The position numbers and the translations under genes were made by a program. Below the pieces are notes generated by a model. It was given only the letters and a program-made list of their open reading frames with translations, made no database searches and was not told the DNA's origin. From positions 124,001 through 188,000 of the forward strand of contig NIOE01000017.1 of the NCBI GenBank assembly GCA_002205125.1: DNA of 64,000 nt, written 5' to 3'. Below are positions 47,672-58,755 of this stretch, in pieces; positions within the stretch are counted from its first letter, which is position 1; every line of letters begins with the position of its first letter. The stretch is from Roseateles noduli. GTDB taxonomy: Bacteria; Pseudomonadota; Gammaproteobacteria; Burkholderiales; Burkholderiaceae_C.

Positions 47672-49398
47672 TGCTGCTCCTGCGAGTCACGTTCCATCGC
47701 GTCCGGGGCCGACACCCCCAGCACCGCCAGCGCGTTGCGCATCACCTGCCGCGTCGCGGCCAGCAGCGCCAGGCGCGCGCGCGTCAGGGCCGGGTCGTCG
47801 CCCAGCACGCGTTCGGCGCCATAGTAGCTGTGCAGCGCGCCGGCCAGGTCGCGCAGGTAGAACGCGACGTCGTGCGGGGCCAGGTCTTGTGCCGCCGAGC
47901 TCAGCATGCGCGGATAGTCCGCCAGCTTGAGCATCAGCGCGGCCTCGGTCGGCGCGGTCAGCAGCGACAGGTCGGCGCCGGCCACCGCGGCCTCGTCATG
48001 GCCCTGTTCGACGCCCTTGCGCAGCACCGAGCAGATGCGCGCATGCGCGTACTGCACGTAGAACACGGGGTTCTCGTCGTTGGCCTTGAGCGCGAGGTCG
48101 ACGTCGAAGATGAACTCCGTGTCGGCCTTGCGGCTGATCAGGAAGAAGCGCACCGCGTCGCGGCTGGTCCAGTCGATCAGGTCGCGCAGCGTGACGTAGC
48201 TGCCGGCGCGCTTGGAGATCTTGACCTCCTCGCCGCCCTTCATGACCGTGACCATCTTGTGCAGCACGTAGTCGGGGAAACCTTCCGGGATGCCGACGCC
48301 GGTGGCCTGCAGGCCGCCGCGCACCCGCGCGATCGTGCCGTGGTGGTCGCTGCCCTGCACGTTGATGCACTTGGAGAAGCCGCGCTTGAACTTGTTGACG
48401 TGGTACGCGACGTCCGGGACGAAGTAGGTGAAGGTGCCGTCGGACTTGCGCATCACGCGGTCCTTGTCGTCGCCGTACTCGGTCGAGCGCAGCCACAGCG
48501 CGCCGCCGTCCTCGTAGGTCTTGCCGTTGGCGACGATGCGCGACACCGCGTCCTCGACCTGGCCGCCGCTGTACAGCGAGGACTCGAGGAAGTAGTTGTC
48601 GAAGCGCAGCCCGAACGCCTGCAGGTCCAGGTCCTGCTCGTGACGCAGGTAGGCCACGGCGAACTGGCGGATGCCGTCCAGGTCCTCGATGTCGCCGGAC
48701 GCGGTGAATGCGCGGTCGTCCGCCGTCACCGTCTCCTTGCGCAGGAAGGCGTCGGCGATGTCCTGGATGTAGTCGCCGTTGTAGGCCGACTCGGGCCAGC
48801 CCGCGTCGCCCGGCTTCAGGCCTTTCAGCCGGCATTGCGTGGACTGCGCCAGCGTCCCGATCTGCACGCCGGCGTCGTTGTAATAGAACTCGCGGCTGAC
48901 CTTCCAACCCTGCGTCGAGAACAGGTGGCAGAGCGAATCGCCCAGAGCCGCCTGGCGCGCATGGCCGACGTGCAGCGGACCGGTCGGGTTGGCGGAGACG
49001 AACTCCACCAGCGCGGACGAGTCGCGCGCCGGCTGGTGGCCGAAACGCGTGGTCGCGGCGAACACCTCGCCGACCACGGCTTGACGGGCGGCCGGCTTCA
49101 GGCGGATGTTGATGAAACCGGGGCCGGCGATCTCCAGCGCCTCGACCCAGCGCTCGAAGGCGGGCTGCGCCTGCAGCTGGGCGATCAGCGTCTGCGCCAG
49201 CTCGCGCGGATTCTTCTTCAGCGCCTTGGACAGCTGCATCGCCGCCGTGCAGGCGTAGTCGCCGTGCGCGGCCTGCTTGGGGTTCTCGAAAGCGGCCGCG
49301 GGCGCGGCCTTGATGAGGCCGCCGTCGACGGCCTCCTGGCTCAGGCCCTGGAGCACGGTGCCGAGGGCGGCGAGCAATTCCTGCTTGGCTTGGATCAT
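47668..49398 (-). CDS. argS: arginyl-tRNA synthetase
   Basis: Class I synthetase of 576 residues. The HIGH-type motif is [20 protein letters not shown], and the KMSK-type motif is [14 protein letters not shown]. The N-terminal Add-1 domain (about 1-110) recognises tRNA(Arg), and the anticodon-binding helical domain is at the C-terminus. The SPOR gene overlaps its stop. Confidence 0.96.
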   Translation of the reverse strand: MIQAKQELLAALGTVLQGLSQEAVDGGLIKAAPAAAFENPKQAAHGDYACTAAMQLSKALKKNPRELAQTLIAQLQAQPAFERWVEALEIAGPGFINIRLKPAARQAVVGEVFAATTRFGHQPARDSSALVEFVSANPTGPLHVGHARQAALGDSLCHLFSTQGWKVSREFYYNDAGVQIGTLAQSTQCRLKGLKPGDAGWPESAYNGDYIQDIADAFLRKETVTADDRAFTASGDIEDLDGIRQFAVAYLRHEQDLDLQAFGLRFDNYFLESSLYSGGQVEDAVSRIVANGKTYEDGGALWLRSTEYGDDKDRVMRKSDGTFTYFVPDVAYHVNKFKRGFSKCINVQGSDHHGTIARVRGGLQATGVGIPEGFPDYVLHKMVTVMKGGEEVKISKRAGSYVTLRDLIDWTSRDAVRFFLISRKADTEFIFDVDLALKANDENPVFYVQYAHARICSVLRKGVEQGHDEAAVAGADLSLLTAPTEAALMLKLADYPRMLSSAAQDLAPHDVAFYLRDLAGALHSYYGAERVLGDDPALTRARLALLAATRQVMRNALAVLGVSAPDAMERDSQEQQ

Positions 49399-49484
49399 GG
49401 GGCCGCATTTTAGGGGACCTGCCCTGTAAGAGACCGTGGTCCCCTCTTGCCCGCACCCTCTCCCTGGGGCAGGATGGTCCTCCG

Positions 49485-50867
49485 ATGAGCGCCTCCGACG
49501 ACCTCCGTCCCTCCACCTTTTCCGATTCGACGCTCGGCGGACTGGCCGACCTGCCCGAGCAGATCGGCAAGTACCGCGTGCTGAGACGACTGGGCGAGGG
49601 CGCGACCAGCGACGTCTTCCTCGCCATGGACGACTTCAAGGGGCAGGAAGTCGCCATCAAGCGCATGCGCGCCTGGTCGGCCGGCGGCCGCAGCGAGGAG
49701 GACACGCTCAGCATCCGCTTCTTCGCCGCCGAGGCCGCGCTGGCCGGCCGGCTCCAGCATCCGAACGTGGTGCAGATCCTCGACGCGGTGCAGGACGGCG
49801 ACCTCCCCTACCTGGTGATGGAGTTCGTCCACGGGGTCACGCTCAAGCACTTCTGCCGCAACGACCGGCTGCTGCCGCTGGACCAGATCGTCGAACTCGG
49901 CTTCAAGTGCGCGATGGCGCTGTCCTACGTGTTCCGCCAGGGCGTCGTGCACCGCGACATCAAGCCGGCCAACCTGCTGGCCGTGCTCGACAGCCAGGGC
50001 CAGGTCACCGACGTCAAGGTCAGCGACTTCGGCAGCGCGCTCAACCTCAACGCCGACATGACGCAGGTGCATCGCGTCGGCTCGCTGGCCTACATGCCGC
50101 CCGAACAGATCGAGGGCGGCGACGTCGGCGCGCAGGCCGACATCTACGCGCTGGGCGCCGTGCTGTACCACATGGTCTGCGGCCGTCCGCCCTTCGACGC
50201 GCCCAACCAGATGGCGCTGATGCATCAGATCTACCACCAGGCGCCGCAGCCGCTGTTGGGCCAGCGCGGCGGCGTGACGCCGGAGCTGGACGCGGTCATC
50301 CAGCGCGCGCTCTACAAGCACCCGTCCGAACGCTATCCCGACTGGGAGTCCTTCGGCCAGGCGCTGTCGGAACTCGTCGCGAAACAGCTGGTGCCGCTGG
50401 CGCGGCTCAACGAGGTGAAGGACTCGGAGCGTTTCAACCTGCTGCGCGGGCTGGAATTCTTCGCGGGCTTCGGCGACGTCGAGCTCTGGGAAGTCGTGCG
50501 GCGCGCGCGGTGGCGCCGGTATCCGCTCGACTACCTGCTGTTCAAGAAGGGCCAGGAAGGCAACACCTTCCACATCGTCACGCAGGGCGAGGTCGAGGTC
50601 TGGCGCGACGGCGCGCTGGTCGCGACGCTGGGCACCGGCACCTCGGTCGGCGAGATGGCGTATCTCGCGCCGAATCCCGATCTGCGCCGCCACAGCACCG
50701 ACATCAAGGTGACCCAACTTTGCACAACCGTGTCGTTTACACCCGACTCGCTGGGGCAGCTCAGCCCCGAGTGCCAGCATCGTTTCGACCGGGCTTTCAT
50801 ACAGGTGCTTGTCAGGCGGCTCCACCTCGCCCATGAGGCGCTGGCGTCTCCTCGTCGGATCATGTGA
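49485..50867 (+). CDS. Ser/Thr protein kinase fused to a cyclic-nucleotide-binding domain
   Basis: Protein of 460 residues. The kinase domain covers about 30-300: [13 protein letters not shown] loop, Lys59 in [16 protein letters not shown] with Asp158 and DFGSAL with Asp181. The C-terminal part (about 325-440) is a CRP-like beta-roll: [40 protein letters not shown] and [12 protein letters not shown]. The phosphate-binding cassette keeps GE but reads SVGEMAYLA without the usual Arg, so nucleotide binding is uncertain. There is no membrane segment. The gene is divergent from argS and apparently monocistronic. Confidence 0.87.
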   Translation: MSASDDLRPSTFSDSTLGGLADLPEQIGKYRVLRRLGEGATSDVFLAMDDFKGQEVAIKRMRAWSAGGRSEEDTLSIRFFAAEAALAGRLQHPNVVQILDAVQDGDLPYLVMEFVHGVTLKHFCRNDRLLPLDQIVELGFKCAMALSYVFRQGVVHRDIKPANLLAVLDSQGQVTDVKVSDFGSALNLNADMTQVHRVGSLAYMPPEQIEGGDVGAQADIYALGAVLYHMVCGRPPFDAPNQMALMHQIYHQAPQPLLGQRGGVTPELDAVIQRALYKHPSERYPDWESFGQALSELVAKQLVPLARLNEVKDSERFNLLRGLEFFAGFGDVELWEVVRRARWRRYPLDYLLFKKGQEGNTFHIVTQGEVEVWRDGALVATLGTGTSVGEMAYLAPNPDLRRHSTDIKVTQLCTTVSFTPDSLGQLSPECQHRFDRAFIQVLVRRLHLAHEALASPRRIM

Positions 50868-51034
50868 GTCAGCGACCGACTCGCGCCTGCAGATCGGCGT
50901 CGAATCGTTGTCGACTGAAGCGGGTCACCCATTCTCTTGACGGCCGTCAACCGCTCTTGAGAGCCGTCCGTTGCTGTGCTCAACTGCCCGACAGGTCCTT
51001 CCCCAACCCCCTGTAGCCCCCGTAGGAGAGAGTG

Positions 51035-51364
51035 ATGAAACACCTGACCCCCACCTCGCTGTTCGCCGGTGCCTTGCTGGCGCTGGCCGCGCTGGGCGCC
51101 CACGCCGCGGACGACGCCAAGAAGGCACCGTCCGAGAAGCAGCTCAAGCAGCAGCAGCTGATGAAGAGCTGCAACGCCGACGCCAAGGACAAGTCCGGCG
51201 ACGAGCGCAAGGCCTTCATGAGCAGCTGCCTCAAGGGCGAGACGGCGTCCGCGCCGGCCAAGACCGCGCAGCAGACCAAGATGACGACCTGCAACGCCGA
51301 TGCCAAGGGCAAGACCGGCGATGCCCGCAAGGCCTTCATGAAAGAGTGTCTCTCCGCCAAGTGA
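51035..51364 (+). CDS. PsiF-repeat periplasmic protein
   Basis: Small secreted protein of 109 residues. A signal peptide (about 1-24, ending LGAHAADD) precedes two PsiF repeats: LMKSCNADAKDKSGDERKAF with SSCLK, and MTTCNADAKGKTGDARKAF with KECLS. Each repeat has two Cys that could pair. PsiF is a phosphate-starvation-inducible protein of unknown role in E. coli. I chose the ATG at 51035 with TAGGAGAG upstream. A strong shared hairpin terminates it. Confidence 0.88.
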   Translation: MKHLTPTSLFAGALLALAALGAHAADDAKKAPSEKQLKQQQLMKSCNADAKDKSGDERKAFMSSCLKGETASAPAKTAQQTKMTTCNADAKGKTGDARKAFMKECLSAK

Positions 51365-51410
51365 TTCGGCGCAGGCACGCGTGACGCCGCTGAGCGAGCG
51401 TCAGTCACCA

Positions 51411-51442
51411 TGAACAAGGCCCTCTCACGAGGGCCTTGTTCA
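51411..51442. terminator. bidirectional terminator between the PsiF and DUF2214 genes
   Basis: A 14-base-pair perfect stem, TGAACAAGGCCCTC with GAGGGCCTTGTTCA, around a TCAC loop. The stop codon of the minus-strand DUF2214 gene lies within it. Confidence 0.8.
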
Positions 51443-51895
51443 CTTCGTCATCACGCCGCGCGCGAGCATCACTGCTGCGATCGGGATCAGGATCAGCAGG
51501 TGCGCCTGCATCATGATCAGGCGGCGCGTGGAACGGATCTCCGTTTCGCTCGGCAGGCCACCGCCGCCGTCCAGCGTCTTCGTCCAACGGCGGAAGGTCA
51601 GCGTGGGCCTGATCGAGATCAGACCGATCACGACGAACATGCCGAACTTGAAGTGCAGCAGCGGCTGGTGCCAGTACCAGCCCAGGCCCTTCATGCCCCA
51701 CCAGGTGCGGGCCAGGCCGGTGAGGAGCACCGCCACCGCGGTCATGCCGTAGATCATGTCCAGCCGCGAGAGGCGGCGCACGACGGCCGGGTTCATCCAT
51801 TCGCTGCGGCACAGCGCCGCCTGGCTCGACAGGAAGACGACCAGGCTGAGGATGGCCACGATGTGCAGGCCGGCGAGCAGGGCTTCGAGGGTCAT
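51440..51895 (-). CDS. DUF2214 family membrane protein
   Basis: Protein of 151 residues with four hydrophobic helices (about 5-25, 45-65, 78-97, 125-147). The segment GLARTWWGMKGLGWYWHQPL and the LHFKFGMFVVIGLISIRPT helix match DUF2214, a family of unknown function. Its ATG overlaps the stop of the upstream LysR gene (ATGA), so it is coupled to it. Confidence 0.85.
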   Translation of the reverse strand: MTLEALLAGLHIVAILSLVVFLSSQAALCRSEWMNPAVVRRLSRLDMIYGMTAVAVLLTGLARTWWGMKGLGWYWHQPLLHFKFGMFVVIGLISIRPTLTFRRWTKTLDGGGGLPSETEIRSTRRLIMMQAHLLILIPIAAVMLARGVMTK

Positions 51896-52818
51896 GGGGT
51901 CTCCCAGGTGGAGGCACGGGCCCAGTAGTCGGGGCTGCCGTGGTGTTCTTTCAGGAAGTCTATCCAGAGCCTGACGCGCAGCGGCAGGTGCTTGCGCTGC
52001 GGCAGCACGGCGAAGATGCCGTTGGGCGGCGCGGCGAAGTCGTCGAGCACGCTGACCAGCTCGCCCGCGTGCAGCGCCGCGGCCACCTCCCAGGTGCTGC
52101 GCCACGCGAGGCCGAGGCCTTGCCGGCACCAGTCGTGGAGCACCTGGCCGTCGCTGCAATCGAGCCGCCCGCTCGGCCGCAGATGCTGCACCTGGCCGTC
52201 GATGCGGAAGGCCCAGCCGCGCGTCTGGCTCGCGTCGGAACTCAAGGTCAGGCACTCGTGCCGCATCAGTTCCGACGGATGCTTCGGCGTGCCGGCGCGC
52301 TTCAGGTAGGAAGGCGCGGCCACGCACAGCCGCCGGTTGTCGGCCAGCCGCATGCTGATCAGGCTGGAATCGCTGAGGTCGCCGACGCGCACCGCGCAGT
52401 CGAAGCCCTCGTTGACGATGTCGACGACGCGATCGCTGAGGTTCAGCGACACGCTGACCTCCGGATGCCGCGACAGGAAGTCCGGCACCAGCGGCGCGAC
52501 ATGGCGTCGGCCGAAACCGGCCGGCGCGGTGATCCTCAGATGGCCGCTGGCCTTCACGCCGCCGGCACTCACGCTGGCTTCGGCACTGGCGAATTCGGCG
52601 AGCAGGCGCTGGCAGTCCTCAAGGAAGGCGATGCCCTCGTGCGTCAGCGTCAGCTTGCGGGTCGTGCGCAGCAGCAGCTTCACGCCGAGCCGCGCCTCCA
52701 GCGCGTCCAGGCGGCGACCCATCACTGCCGGCGCCACGCCCTCCGCCTGCGCCGCAGCGGTCAGGCTGCCCTTGGTCGCGACCAGCGTGAAGGACTCGAT
52801 CTGTTTGAGGCGGTCCAT
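51892..52818 (-). CDS. LysR-family transcriptional regulator
   Basis: Protein of 308 residues. It has the N-terminal winged helix-turn-helix (FTLVATKGSLTAAAQAEGVA, RRLDALEARLGVKLLLRTTR) and a C-terminal inducer-binding domain (SGHLRITAPAGFGRRHVAPL) of the CrgA/DsdC-like class common in Burkholderiales. It is divergent from malate synthase G with a 165-base gap, and co-translated with the DUF2214 gene. Either could be the target. Confidence 0.92.
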   Translation of the reverse strand: MDRLKQIESFTLVATKGSLTAAAQAEGVAPAVMGRRLDALEARLGVKLLLRTTRKLTLTHEGIAFLEDCQRLLAEFASAEASVSAGGVKASGHLRITAPAGFGRRHVAPLVPDFLSRHPEVSVSLNLSDRVVDIVNEGFDCAVRVGDLSDSSLISMRLADNRRLCVAAPSYLKRAGTPKHPSELMRHECLTLSSDASQTRGWAFRIDGQVQHLRPSGRLDCSDGQVLHDWCRQGLGLAWRSTWEVAAALHAGELVSVLDDFAAPPNGIFAVLPQRKHLPLRVRLWIDFLKEHHGSPDYWARASTWETP

Positions 52819-52983
52819 GGCAGGCGATTGTTGGACCGTTGCGCCGCCCGAGGCAATGAATGACGACCCTGGGCGTTGTTATTTGTGCAAAAAAGTCAGG
52901 GATCTCCGACCAGGGCCGACATGAATCGCCACCGCCTCTCGCCCTACAGTCGACGCATCGTTGAACCGCCTTCCGGAGCCGTC

Positions 52984-55209
52984 ATGACCGCACGCAGCCA
53001 ACACCACCGCCTCCAGGTCGATGCCGCCCTGGCCCGTTTCATCGAGACCGAGGCCCTGCCCGGCACCGGCGTCGAGCCGGCCGCGTTCTGGCAGGGACTG
53101 GACGCGCTCGCCCACGAGCTGGCGGAGAAGAACGCCGCCTTGCTGGCCGAGCGCGACCGGCTGCAGACCGAGATCGACGGCTGGCACCGCGCCCACCCCG
53201 GCCCCATCGCCGACATGGCGGCCTACCAGGCCTTCCTGAAGGAGATCGGTTATCTGGTGCCGCTGCCCGCCGATCCGAAGGCGACGACGGCCAACGTGGA
53301 CGCCGAGCTCGCGATCCAGGCCGGTCCGCAGTTGGTGGTGCCCATCCTGAACGCCCGCTACGCGCTGAACGCGGCGAACGCGCGCTGGGGCTCGCTGTAT
53401 GACGCGCTCTACGGCACCGACGTGATCCCCGAGACCGACGGCGCCGAACGCGCCGGCGGCTACAACCCGGTGCGCGGCGCCAAGGTCATCGCCTTCGCAC
53501 GGCAGGTGCTGGACCAGGCCGCGCCGCTGGCCGGCGCGGCCCACGCCGACGCCGCCGGCTACGCGGTCAGCGGCACCGCGCTGGCCGTCACGCTGAAGGA
53601 CGGCCGCACGGTCGCGCTGGCCGATCCGGCGCAGTTCCTCGGCTACCTGGGCGACGCCGCCGCGCCGTCGGCGATCCTCTTCCGTCACCACGGCATCCAC
53701 CTCGAGATCCAGTTCGACCGCGCCTCGACGATCGGCCAGACCGACGCTGCCGGCGTCTCCGACGTGCTGATGGAATCGGCCCTGTCGACCATCCTCGACC
53801 TGGAGGACTCGATCGCCGCCGTCGACGCCGAAGACAAGCTGCTGGCCTACCGCAACTGGCTGGGCATCCTGCGCGGCTCGCTGACCGAGGAAGTCAGCAA
53901 GGGCGGCCGGACCTTCGTCCGCCGCCTGAACCCGGACCGCGTCTACAAGGCCGCCGGCGGCGGCGACGACGTCGTGCTGCCGGGCCGCTCGCTGCTCTTC
54001 GTGCGCAACGTCGGCCACCTGATGACCAACCCGGCCATCCTGCTCGAAGGCGATCGCGAGATCCCCGAGGGCATCATGGACGCCGTGGTCACGACGCTGA
54101 TCGCCATCCACGACCTGAAGCAGCTGTCGGGCTCCGGGCTGCGCAATTCGCGTCGCGGCTCGATCTACATCGTCAAGCCGAAGATGCACGGCCCGGCCGA
54201 GGTCGGCTTCGCCAACGAGCTGTTCGGTCGCGTCGAGCAGCTGCTCGGCCTGCCGGCCTCCACGGTCAAGCTGGGCATCATGGACGAGGAGCGCCGCACC
54301 AGCGTCAACCTCGCCGCCTGCATCGCCGCGGCGCCCAGCCGCGTGGCCTTCATCAACACCGGCTTCCTGGACCGCACCGGCGACGAGATGCACACCGCGA
54401 TGCTCGCCGGCCCGATGCTGCGCAAGGGCGACATGAAGGCCAGCGCCTGGATCCAGGCCTACGAGCGCAACAACGTGCTGGTCGGCCTGAGCGCCGGCCT
54501 GCGCGGCCGCGCCCAGATCGGCAAGGGCATGTGGGCGATGCCCGACCTGATGGCCGCGATGCTGGAACAGAAGATCGCCCACCCCAAGGCCGGCGCCAAC
54601 ACCGCCTGGGTGCCCAGCCCGACCGCCGCCACGCTGCACGCGCTGCACTACCACCAGGTCAGCGTGGCCCAGGTCCAGCAGCAGATCGAGACCGACGCGC
54701 CCGGCATCGACCGCGCCGACCTGCTGCAGCGCCTGCTCACCATCCCGGTGTCCGCCGACCCGTCCTGGACCGACACCGAGAAGCAGCAGGAACTGGACAA
54801 CAACATCCAGGGCATCCTCGGTTACGTGGTCCGCTGGATCGATCAGGGGGTCGGTTGCTCGAAGGTGCCGGACATCAACCAGATCGGACTGATGGAAGAC
54901 CGTGCAACATTGCGCATCTCCAGCCAGCACGTGGCGAACTGGCTGCAGCACGGCGTCGTGACCGAACAACAGGTTCGGGCGACATTCGAACGGATGGCGA
55001 CGGTCGTCGATGGCCAGAACGCCGGCGATCCGGTTTACGAACCGATGTCCGGAAATCCGAACAGCATGGCGTATCAAGCGGCGCTGGAGCTGGTGTTCAG
55101 AGGGCGTGAACAACCCAGCGGCTACACCGAACCGCTGCTGCACGCATGGCGGCAGAAGCGCAAGGCGGCGGATGCGGCAGCAGCCCCCGCCGCGACGAAC
55201 CAACGGTAA
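52984..55209 (+). CDS. glcB: malate synthase G
   Basis: Protein of 741 residues, the usual size for the G isoform that condenses glyoxylate with acetyl-CoA. Characteristic parts include [40 protein letters not shown] with the metal-binding acid, and the TIM-barrel segment [30 protein letters not shown] lies in the C-terminal plug. I chose the ATG at 52984 with CGGAG upstream; an ATG at 52921 is possible. A strong terminator follows. Confidence 0.96.
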   Translation: MTARSQHHRLQVDAALARFIETEALPGTGVEPAAFWQGLDALAHELAEKNAALLAERDRLQTEIDGWHRAHPGPIADMAAYQAFLKEIGYLVPLPADPKATTANVDAELAIQAGPQLVVPILNARYALNAANARWGSLYDALYGTDVIPETDGAERAGGYNPVRGAKVIAFARQVLDQAAPLAGAAHADAAGYAVSGTALAVTLKDGRTVALADPAQFLGYLGDAAAPSAILFRHHGIHLEIQFDRASTIGQTDAAGVSDVLMESALSTILDLEDSIAAVDAEDKLLAYRNWLGILRGSLTEEVSKGGRTFVRRLNPDRVYKAAGGGDDVVLPGRSLLFVRNVGHLMTNPAILLEGDREIPEGIMDAVVTTLIAIHDLKQLSGSGLRNSRRGSIYIVKPKMHGPAEVGFANELFGRVEQLLGLPASTVKLGIMDEERRTSVNLAACIAAAPSRVAFINTGFLDRTGDEMHTAMLAGPMLRKGDMKASAWIQAYERNNVLVGLSAGLRGRAQIGKGMWAMPDLMAAMLEQKIAHPKAGANTAWVPSPTAATLHALHYHQVSVAQVQQQIETDAPGIDRADLLQRLLTIPVSADPSWTDTEKQQELDNNIQGILGYVVRWIDQGVGCSKVPDINQIGLMEDRATLRISSQHVANWLQHGVVTEQQVRATFERMATVVDGQNAGDPVYEPMSGNPNSMAYQAALELVFRGREQPSGYTEPLLHAWRQKRKAADAAAAPAATNQR

Positions 55210-55258
55210 CGATCTGCCTTGAAACGCCGCCATCGTGCGGCGTACATCGGCAATCACC

Positions 55259-55283
55259 AAAGCGACCTTCGGGTCGCTTTTTT
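55259..55283 (+). terminator. terminator of glcB
   Basis: Stem AAAGCGACC/GGTCGCTTT with a TTCG loop, then TTTTTG. It lies 50 bases past the stop. The rest of the 55210-55546 gap holds the receptor leader, including a GGCCCCGGGGCC palindrome (55433-55444) and GATGAC-N5-GTCATC (55493-55509). Confidence 0.9.
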
Positions 55284-55546
55284 GTTTCCGTCCGTTTCTG
55301 CGTGTGTCCAGCTCCTGTCAATTTGAGCATTTTCACCGGCATACAAAGGCTGACTTCTGGCACTCCCGTGTCAAACGGCATGCCTGGAATGGCGATCTGC
55401 GTTCGTTCAAGCATGGAAAACCCTTACGGGGCGGCCCCGGGGCCACTTCTTTTCCCCGTTACTTAAAGTTTGTTCACCTACGCGCAGTGTCCGATGACAC
55501 AAAGTCATCAGCGCTGGAATCATTTTTGCCATTTCACGGATCCGGC

Positions 55547-58339
55547 ATGACCTCTTCGCTTCAACTCCGCCGCGTGAGCATCGCGGCCGCGCTGCTCGTC
55601 GCTTCGATCGGCGCCGCACACGCCCAGGAAAACACCCAGCTCGAGCGCATCGAGATCACGGGCTCCAGCATCAAGCGCGTCGCCAACGAAGGCGCGCTGC
55701 CCGTCCAGATCATCACGCAGGAAGAGATCAAGTCCTCCGGCGCCAACAACGTCGCCGATCTGATCCAGCGCCTGCCCGCCATGGGCGGCAACCTGACCGT
55801 CGGTGACATCTCGATCGGTTCGAACTCGGGCGGCATCGCCACCGCGTCCATCCACGGCATCGGCGAAAGCTACACCCTGGTCCTGCTGAACGGCCGCCGC
55901 ATCGCCCCGACGGGTTCGGGCAGCCGGATCAACCTGAATTCCATCCCGATGAGCGCCATCGAGCGCATCGAAGTCCTGACCGACGGCGCCTCCGCGCTGT
56001 ACGGCTCCGACGCCATCGCCGGCGTGGTGAACTTCGTCCTGAAGAAGAACGTCCAGGGCGGCAACATCACCGCCAACTACAGCAACCCGGTCGGCACCGG
56101 CGGCACGGCGTACAACGTCAGCGCCACCTACGGCCTGGGCGACCTGAACCGCGACGGCTTCAACGTCGTCGCCACCTACCGCCGCGACGACCAGCAGCAG
56201 CTGAAGTCGGGCGACCGCAGCTTCGCCAAGAGCGCCTACCTGCCGTTCACCTTCAACGGCAAGAACTACGCGTACGACCGCACCAGCACCTCGGCCGACC
56301 CGGCCAACGCCGCCGTCGTGTTCAAGCGTCTGACGGGCGAAACGACCACGCTGCCCGCGTACTCGTTCAACCCGTATCGCCAGGCCAACGGCGTGTGCGC
56401 GCCCAACAACGTCTACAGCCTGGCCAACACCATCCCGGCCAACTCGACGTCCAAGGCCGGTACCGCCCAGTGCGCGTTCGACTTCGTCAGCACCATCGAC
56501 GTCTACCCGGAATCGACCCGCGACTCGCTGTTCGTCACCGGTGAAGCCAAGATCAACGACCGGATCAAGCTGTTCTCGGACGTGGCCTTCACTCGCCTGG
56601 ACCTGACCGCCCGCATCGCGCCGAACCCGGTGCCGATCGCCATCGCGTCGACCTCGCCGCTGTTCACCAAGTACGTCGCGCCCTACCTGACGCCGGCCCA
56701 GCTGGCCCACGTCGACACGGTCACCGCGAACTACCGCGCCACCGACTTCGGCACCCGCGACTCGCAGACCATCACCGACGCCAAGCACGTCGTCGTCGGC
56801 AGCGATGTCGCCATCGGCGACTGGGACCTGACCGGCGCCCTGACCTGGTCGCAGAACTCGCTCGACGAAAAGTACGTCGGCGGCTACTTCAAGGCCAAGG
56901 AATTCGGCAGCATCCTGTCCACCGGCGCGCTCGACCCGTTCGTGCCGTCCGGCAACCAGAGCGCCGCGACGCAGCAGCTGATCAAGGACTCGATCTACCA
57001 CGGCACCATCCGTGAAGCCTCGACGACGCTCAAGGGCGCCGACGTGCGCGCCTCCGGCGAGCTGTTCAACCTGCCCGCCGGCGCCGTCAAGCTGGGCGTG
57101 GGCGCGGACTTCCGCAACTACCACTACAAGCAGGATCCGTCGGCCGACGCGGTGGCCGGCGTCATCTACAACTTCGCCCCCAACCCCAAGTACGACCTGG
57201 AACGCGACAACGTCGGCGCCTTCGCCGAGTTCGTGGTCCCCGTCATCAAGAACCTGGAGCTGACCGCCGCCCTGCGCTACGACAGCATCAGCAAGATCAA
57301 GGACGGCGTGAACAAGCGCGACTTCGGCAAGACCGAGACGGCCACGACCTACAAGCTGTCCGCCTCGTACAAGCCGATCAGCACGGTCGTGCTGCGCGGC
57401 TCCTACGGCACGGGCTTCAAGGCCCCGGACATGCTGGACATCGCCCAGCCGCTGGTGACCAACGGCGTGACCGCCTCGAGCTACGACTGCCCGTACCCGG
57501 GCGACGGCTCCGGCGCGGCGCCCTGCAAGCCGGGCAAGTCGCAGTACACCCAGCTGTCGGGCGGCAACGAGAACCTGAAGCCGGAAAAGTCCAAGCAGGC
57601 CACCGTCGGCATCCGCTTCGACCCGACCCGCAACTTCGGCGCGAGCCTGGACTACTGGCAGATCGACCTGCGTGACGCCGTCAGCGCCGTCTCCGCCAAC
57701 CAGGCCTTCGCCGACCCGCAGCTCTACAAGAGCCTGTTCACGACCTACAAGCTGCCGGCCGAAACGAACGCGTACTACGCCTTCATGTCGATGTCGACCA
57801 ACATCGGCAAGTCGAACTACAGCGGCATGGACTGGCAGCTGGACGGCCGCCTGAACATCGAAGGCCTGGGCCGCCTGACCACCACGGTCAACGGCACCTA
57901 CATGATCGAGGCCAAGTACACGAAGCCGGGCACCGCCAACGACTTCACCGACAGCCTCGGCAAGTACGGCGTGGACGCGCAGGTCATCTTCCGCAACACG
58001 GCGCAGGCCAAGTTCGCGCTGGAGACCGGCAAGTTCACGAACTCGATCGCGGTGAAGTACCGCTCGGGCTACAAGGACATCGAACAGACCGTCCGCGACC
58101 TGCAGACCGGCGTGAACACCCGCATCCAGCTGCTGGTGCCGAACTACATCACCTTCGATTACCAAGGCACCTACCGCTACAACAAGGCGCTGGAACTGCG
58201 CCTGGGCATCCAGAACCTGACCAACCAGACCCCGCCGTTCACGCTGCGTGACTCGTCGGGCCACCAGGTCGGTTACGACCCGCGTTACGCCAGCCCGCTG
58301 GGCCGCACCGTCTACCTGACGGGCAGCTACAACTTCTGA
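55547..58339 (+). CDS. TonB-dependent receptor, first of three in tandem
   Basis: Protein of 930 residues. A signal peptide (about 1-26, LLVASIGAAHAQ) is followed by the N-terminal element LERIEITGSSIKRVANEG typical of a large class of proteobacterial receptors. The plug has VLLNGRRIAPTGSG and DGASALYGSDAIAGVVNFVL, and the barrel ends YLTGSYNF. Two Cys in SYDCPYPGD and APCKPG lie in a long extracellular loop. The class is often linked to glycans or complex organic ligands, but no enzymes are nearby, so the substrate is unknown. I chose the ATG at 55547. Confidence 0.9.
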   Translation: MTSSLQLRRVSIAAALLVASIGAAHAQENTQLERIEITGSSIKRVANEGALPVQIITQEEIKSSGANNVADLIQRLPAMGGNLTVGDISIGSNSGGIATASIHGIGESYTLVLLNGRRIAPTGSGSRINLNSIPMSAIERIEVLTDGASALYGSDAIAGVVNFVLKKNVQGGNITANYSNPVGTGGTAYNVSATYGLGDLNRDGFNVVATYRRDDQQQLKSGDRSFAKSAYLPFTFNGKNYAYDRTSTSADPANAAVVFKRLTGETTTLPAYSFNPYRQANGVCAPNNVYSLANTIPANSTSKAGTAQCAFDFVSTIDVYPESTRDSLFVTGEAKINDRIKLFSDVAFTRLDLTARIAPNPVPIAIASTSPLFTKYVAPYLTPAQLAHVDTVTANYRATDFGTRDSQTITDAKHVVVGSDVAIGDWDLTGALTWSQNSLDEKYVGGYFKAKEFGSILSTGALDPFVPSGNQSAATQQLIKDSIYHGTIREASTTLKGADVRASGELFNLPAGAVKLGVGADFRNYHYKQDPSADAVAGVIYNFAPNPKYDLERDNVGAFAEFVVPVIKNLELTAALRYDSISKIKDGVNKRDFGKTETATTYKLSASYKPISTVVLRGSYGTGFKAPDMLDIAQPLVTNGVTASSYDCPYPGDGSGAAPCKPGKSQYTQLSGGNENLKPEKSKQATVGIRFDPTRNFGASLDYWQIDLRDAVSAVSANQAFADPQLYKSLFTTYKLPAETNAYYAFMSMSTNIGKSNYSGMDWQLDGRLNIEGLGRLTTTVNGTYMIEAKYTKPGTANDFTDSLGKYGVDAQVIFRNTAQAKFALETGKFTNSIAVKYRSGYKDIEQTVRDLQTGVNTRIQLLVPNYITFDYQGTYRYNKALELRLGIQNLTNQTPPFTLRDSSGHQVGYDPRYASPLGRTVYLTGSYNF

Positions 58340-58409
58340 TCGTCGGACGGAGATTCGGGAAAATCCGTGCGTTCCACGCGCGGAGATTGACGAATCCCCG
58401 ACAGAAGGA

Positions 58410-58563
58410 CCGACCGCCCTGTGGCGGTCGGGATACAGCTTGTTGCCACCCCGCAACAAGTTGGGCGTCTGACGATCCGGGTATTCCTCGGGAGAGGACC
58501 ACCCGCCGATACCCCTGACATAGCCGGAAGTCACCCGTGACGCCGGTCATGCAGGGGTATCGG
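58410..58563 (+). other. cluster of perfect hairpins between two receptor genes
   Basis: The 416-base gap 58340-58755 has no supported gene. It holds CCGACCGCC/GGCGGTCGG (58410-58418 and 58423-58431) and CTTGTTGC/GCAACAAG (58439-58446 and 58453-58460). A 12-base perfect inverted repeat, CCGATACCCCTG/CAGGGGTATCGG (58506-58517 and 58552-58563), encloses a nested GTCAC/GTGAC stem. No T-tract follows any of them. They may be a structured leader RNA or an intercistronic processing element. Confidence 0.5.
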
Positions 58564-58755
58564 TCCGTCTGGACATGCCCCTTGTCCTGGTGACTCGGGG
58601 GGCCTCAATTGGTAGGAACCCGCCCGGTCTGTCGAATTCCAGTCATTGACACTTCTTTCACGCGACCTTCACGCAATCCCCTGCGGCACGGTCGTCCGGA
58701 CATGTTTCGCGCGACGCCACAAGCGCCGCCGCTCGACACCTTTAGGAGTGTTTCT

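Noticed and set aside
58400-58600. Cobalamin riboswitch upstream of a TonB receptor
   Set aside because: CCCCGCAAC is present, but the B12 box and the order of the other conserved segments are not.
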